A stretch of 64,000 bases of DNA from Ceratodon purpureus (Eukaryota; Streptophyta; Bryopsida; Pseudoditrichales; Ditrichaceae), in assembly GCA_014871385.1 (NCBI GenBank), contig CM026426.1, forward strand, positions 103,371,235 through 103,435,234. Direction: 5' to 3'. Below, piece by piece: positions 61,664 through 64,000 of the stretch. Every line of letters starts with the position of its first letter. The first letter of the stretch is position 1. The notes below the pieces were generated by a model that was not told the DNA's origin, ran no database searches, and was given only the letters and a program-made list of their open reading frames with translations. A program made the translations under genes and the position numbers.

Positions 61664-64000
61664 ATGGGGAACAGCAGGGCTCAAGATCGACGTCGCGGTT
61701 TGAAACGGCCAGGACCCACCCAAAGAGCGTTGTTGCTGGCTCCTGAAGAACCTCCACCGTCTCTCCAGGCAGCAAGGGAGAATGCTGCCGAACGACAACG
61801 ACAAAGCAGGGCAAGGAAGAGACTGATAATTGAGAGGTCAGAGCACTTGGCCAGAGACGATGGGGAAGTGGAGATTTCGGCTAGACGGGATGTCCTTAGA
61901 GTATCGACCAGAATTTGCTCCTTCATTGTAGATGAGTTAGAGAACGAGTGTGACGGTCCGCGATTTCGTAAGGCAGTTTTGGAATCGGTTCTTAGGAATG
62001 CTGCCATTGTTCCACATTTGCCAGAATACTATAGCTCGGAGTTGGAGGCGAAGGCTGCTCATACGTTCATTCAGTCATACAAAAATGAATTACAGATGTT
62101 GAAAAACCCGTCTTCGGCAGATAAGCTCGTGAGGAGGACGACTTTGTTAGAAGCAGCAGTTAGTAGTGATGTTACTGGCTTAAGAGCCTTATCTAGAGTG
62201 TTGGGCACGAATCCCAAGAACGTTTCCTCTGCTATTCAACGTCGTCGGAGTCTTGAGATGAGCGGATTTTCCATTTTCAAGCTGCCTGAGAGGAGAAGGA
62301 GGGATGTAATTCCAAGCGTGACGAAGGAGCTCGTGTTTACTTGGTGGACAGCTGAAACTCGGGTGAGTCCGAACAAGAAAGATGTAACAAGAAAGAGGTT
62401 GGGTCCCAAAGTTTACAATCACCACGCTACACATCTTCTGCTGGAAAGCCAGGTAAACATTTTTACTTTACCATATGTTGTACGCTAGTAAACATGGAAT
62501 TATAAAGGCCCTGCCTTAGTCGTGATTTCAGGCATACTGCGAAACAGTGCATCTTCACAGTATACACTATACTTTTCGAATTTGCACATACTACTCATTC
62601 TATGATAGCAGTTGCGTATACCTTGATCTACATATAGTACCCACACACACTCTGATTTACAGTATTGCTAGTAGTTTGTGGCACACACCAATGTCCTAAG
62701 GATCAACCGTCAAAGTCTGTTTATGTTGTCATAGATACTCGTGCGGTACATTCATAGGACTACTAGTATACTTCTTTCCTCACTTTGGTATTCAGTACAT
62801 ACCTGAATAGTATTAGTACCCATTCCAAAGTCCTTCTAGTATGCATTCTTAAGTCATTATTGTATAAAGAAAGTAAAATCACATACTTTAGAAAGTTTTA
62901 ATTACACTTGATATACTTCGTAACTGTAAATTAACAGTAGTATGATATACTATAGAAATATTTCATTATAGAACATACACATCATATTAGCACTCTTAGA
63001 GTGAAATAATATACTTCGAGGGATTTTAATTATACTCAATATATAAATGGTATGTATTCTCTAGTACCCAGTAGTCCTTGGTATACTTTTAAGTACTAAA
63101 TTCCTTCCCAGATATACTCATATAGTACACAAAGAGCACTCGAAGTATGTGGTAGTACACTAACTACATACCGCGTCTTCTTATATGTTTTGCAGGCTTC
63201 ATTCTATGATCGTTTTCTTCAGTCTCATCCCGAGGCTACCATTTCCATGCGTTCCTTCGAGATCCTGAAGCCATTCTTTGTTAAGAAGTGTAAAGACCGG
63301 AATGTATGTCGCTGCAAGTACCACGTTGAATTGGACATGCTACGAGAGGCCTACAACACAATGAGGGATGCCATGAAGGGAGTACATACCTTCATTTCTT
63401 GTACTTGTCTCTGTTCTGTTTGTTCTGGTGCACCTGAGGATTCCTGTTCTGCTCATTTGACTAAATGTGATGGCGTTACTAAATTCTGGGAGCAGATTGT
63501 ATGCCCAAAAGGGGAATCAGAGGAGTTCCACAAACTTGAGTGCTTGATGGGTTTATGCTCGCAGTGCGGTGTAGATTCCCTTCAACTCTGCCCCAACGAG
63601 GAGGCAAATGCAGCATTTAAATTGAAGTGGCGGTGCTTCAGTTATCAAGTGGTTGGAGTCAACGATGATGGGGAACCAAGAAAGAGAATCCAGGAAGTTT
63701 TCATGGAAACCTCTTGTGTTGAGTTCATTGATTATTTAAAACCCAAGTTGAAAGAGTTTGTTAGACACAACTTTGTTGCTAGGTGGCAAGATGTACAGTG
63801 CAGAGTTAGTATGAAAGAATTACCTGCTGATGCTATTCTATCGCATGTTGATTTTGCCGAAAATTACTCGTTTGAGATCCAGAACGAAATTCAGTCCATG
63901 CATTGGCATTCCAGCCAAATTACAATCCTTGTTCACATTACGTACCGATTGGATCCGCTGACTAATAACATGGTCAAGGAGAGTCACTTCTATGTATCTG
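61664..64000 (+). CDS. transposase-like protein, VDFAENYS family, cut by window end
   Basis: Exon 1 is 61664-62452 (ATG at 61664) and exon 2 starts at 63196 and runs open past 64000, so at least 531 codons. The N-terminus is basic (RKRLIIERSE, AERQRQSRARKR). A helix-rich region ends in LSRVLGTNPKNVSSAIQRRR, likely a helix-turn-helix. Exon 2 has CRCKYHVELDML, Cys-rich SCTCLCSVCSG and GLCSQCGVDSLQLCP (zinc-binding candidates), then VDFAENYSFEIQNEIQS and a beta strand ITILVHITY. From memory, uncharacterised animal and algal proteins share a D-F-A-E-N-Y...E-x-Q-x-x-HW block and look like DDE transposases. The Asp would be catalytic. No family name can be given with certainty. The 3' end lies outside. 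Confidence 0.55.
62453..63195. other. intron rich in TATACT/AGTATA words
   Basis: A 743-bp intron (GTAAAC...TTTGCAG) between two in-phase exons. TATACT or its complement occurs about ten times (for example near 62559, 62567, 62778, 62911, 62947, 63012, 63032, 63081 and 63112), far more than expected, along with many TAGTAC words. Confidence 0.55.

Overview
This window reads as nuclear DNA of a land plant: spliced genes with GT-AG introns, a plant-type B3 protein, plant CACTA (En/Spm) and Mutator-like transposases, DUF4216/DUF4218-type domains and pieces of plant-like PRP22 and GH3 genes. The MULE transposase family and an intact piggyBac gene remind me most of bryophytes, lycophytes or ferns. 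That is recollection, not a search, so the group is only a guess. No rRNA, tRNA or organellar genes were recognised. Nearly all of the window is mobile DNA, with captured gene pieces and a few host-like relics.

Layout. (1) 0-2.6 kb: two minus-strand FCP1-like HAD domains, one broken, the other with a near-perfect 213-bp internal duplication. (2) 2.8-26.4 kb: a nest. An LTR retroelement fossil (gag-type parts, minus strand) lies on both sides of an about 17.8-kb composite MULE (5436-23216), which is edged by inverted arrays of a GGAGAGC heptamer. The MULE holds a minus-strand transposase gene and a plus-strand multi-exon gene with a ParB-like module and a beta-class amino-methyltransferase module. 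A 4.2-kb element (9231-13459, TSD TCAGA) sits inside the transposase gene. (3) 26.4-31.1 kb: the right part of a decayed CACTA element, with DUF4216-like coding remnants, subterminal repeats and a CACTA-type terminus at 31090. (4) 32.64-46.11 kb: a 13,469-bp piggyBac element with 16-bp perfect terminal inverted repeats, TTAA on both sides and 12-bp subterminal inverted repeats. It carries an apparently intact three-exon transposase (1,243 aa), an intact three-exon B3 gene (268 aa) and a minus-strand patchwork of PRP22 helicase and GH3 glucosidase pieces. (5) 46.1-50.9 kb: unrecognised host-like fragments and a LINE-like DUF4283 fragment. (6) 50.9-61.2 kb: an apparently intact CACTA gene set, with a four-exon Tnp2 transposase (1,110 aa) and a divergent four-exon companion (749 aa). 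(7) 61.66 kb to the window end: the start of a transposase-like protein of an unnamed family with a VDFAENYS motif.

How it fits together: order of events can be read in places. The LTR fossil predates the MULE, which predates the 4.2-kb insertion. The piggyBac is the freshest large element, with perfect ends, perfect TSD and an open transposase, and is the most remarkable object here because it has taken up host genes between its ends. Second is the MULE-borne ParB/amino-methyltransferase gene, now decayed in this copy.
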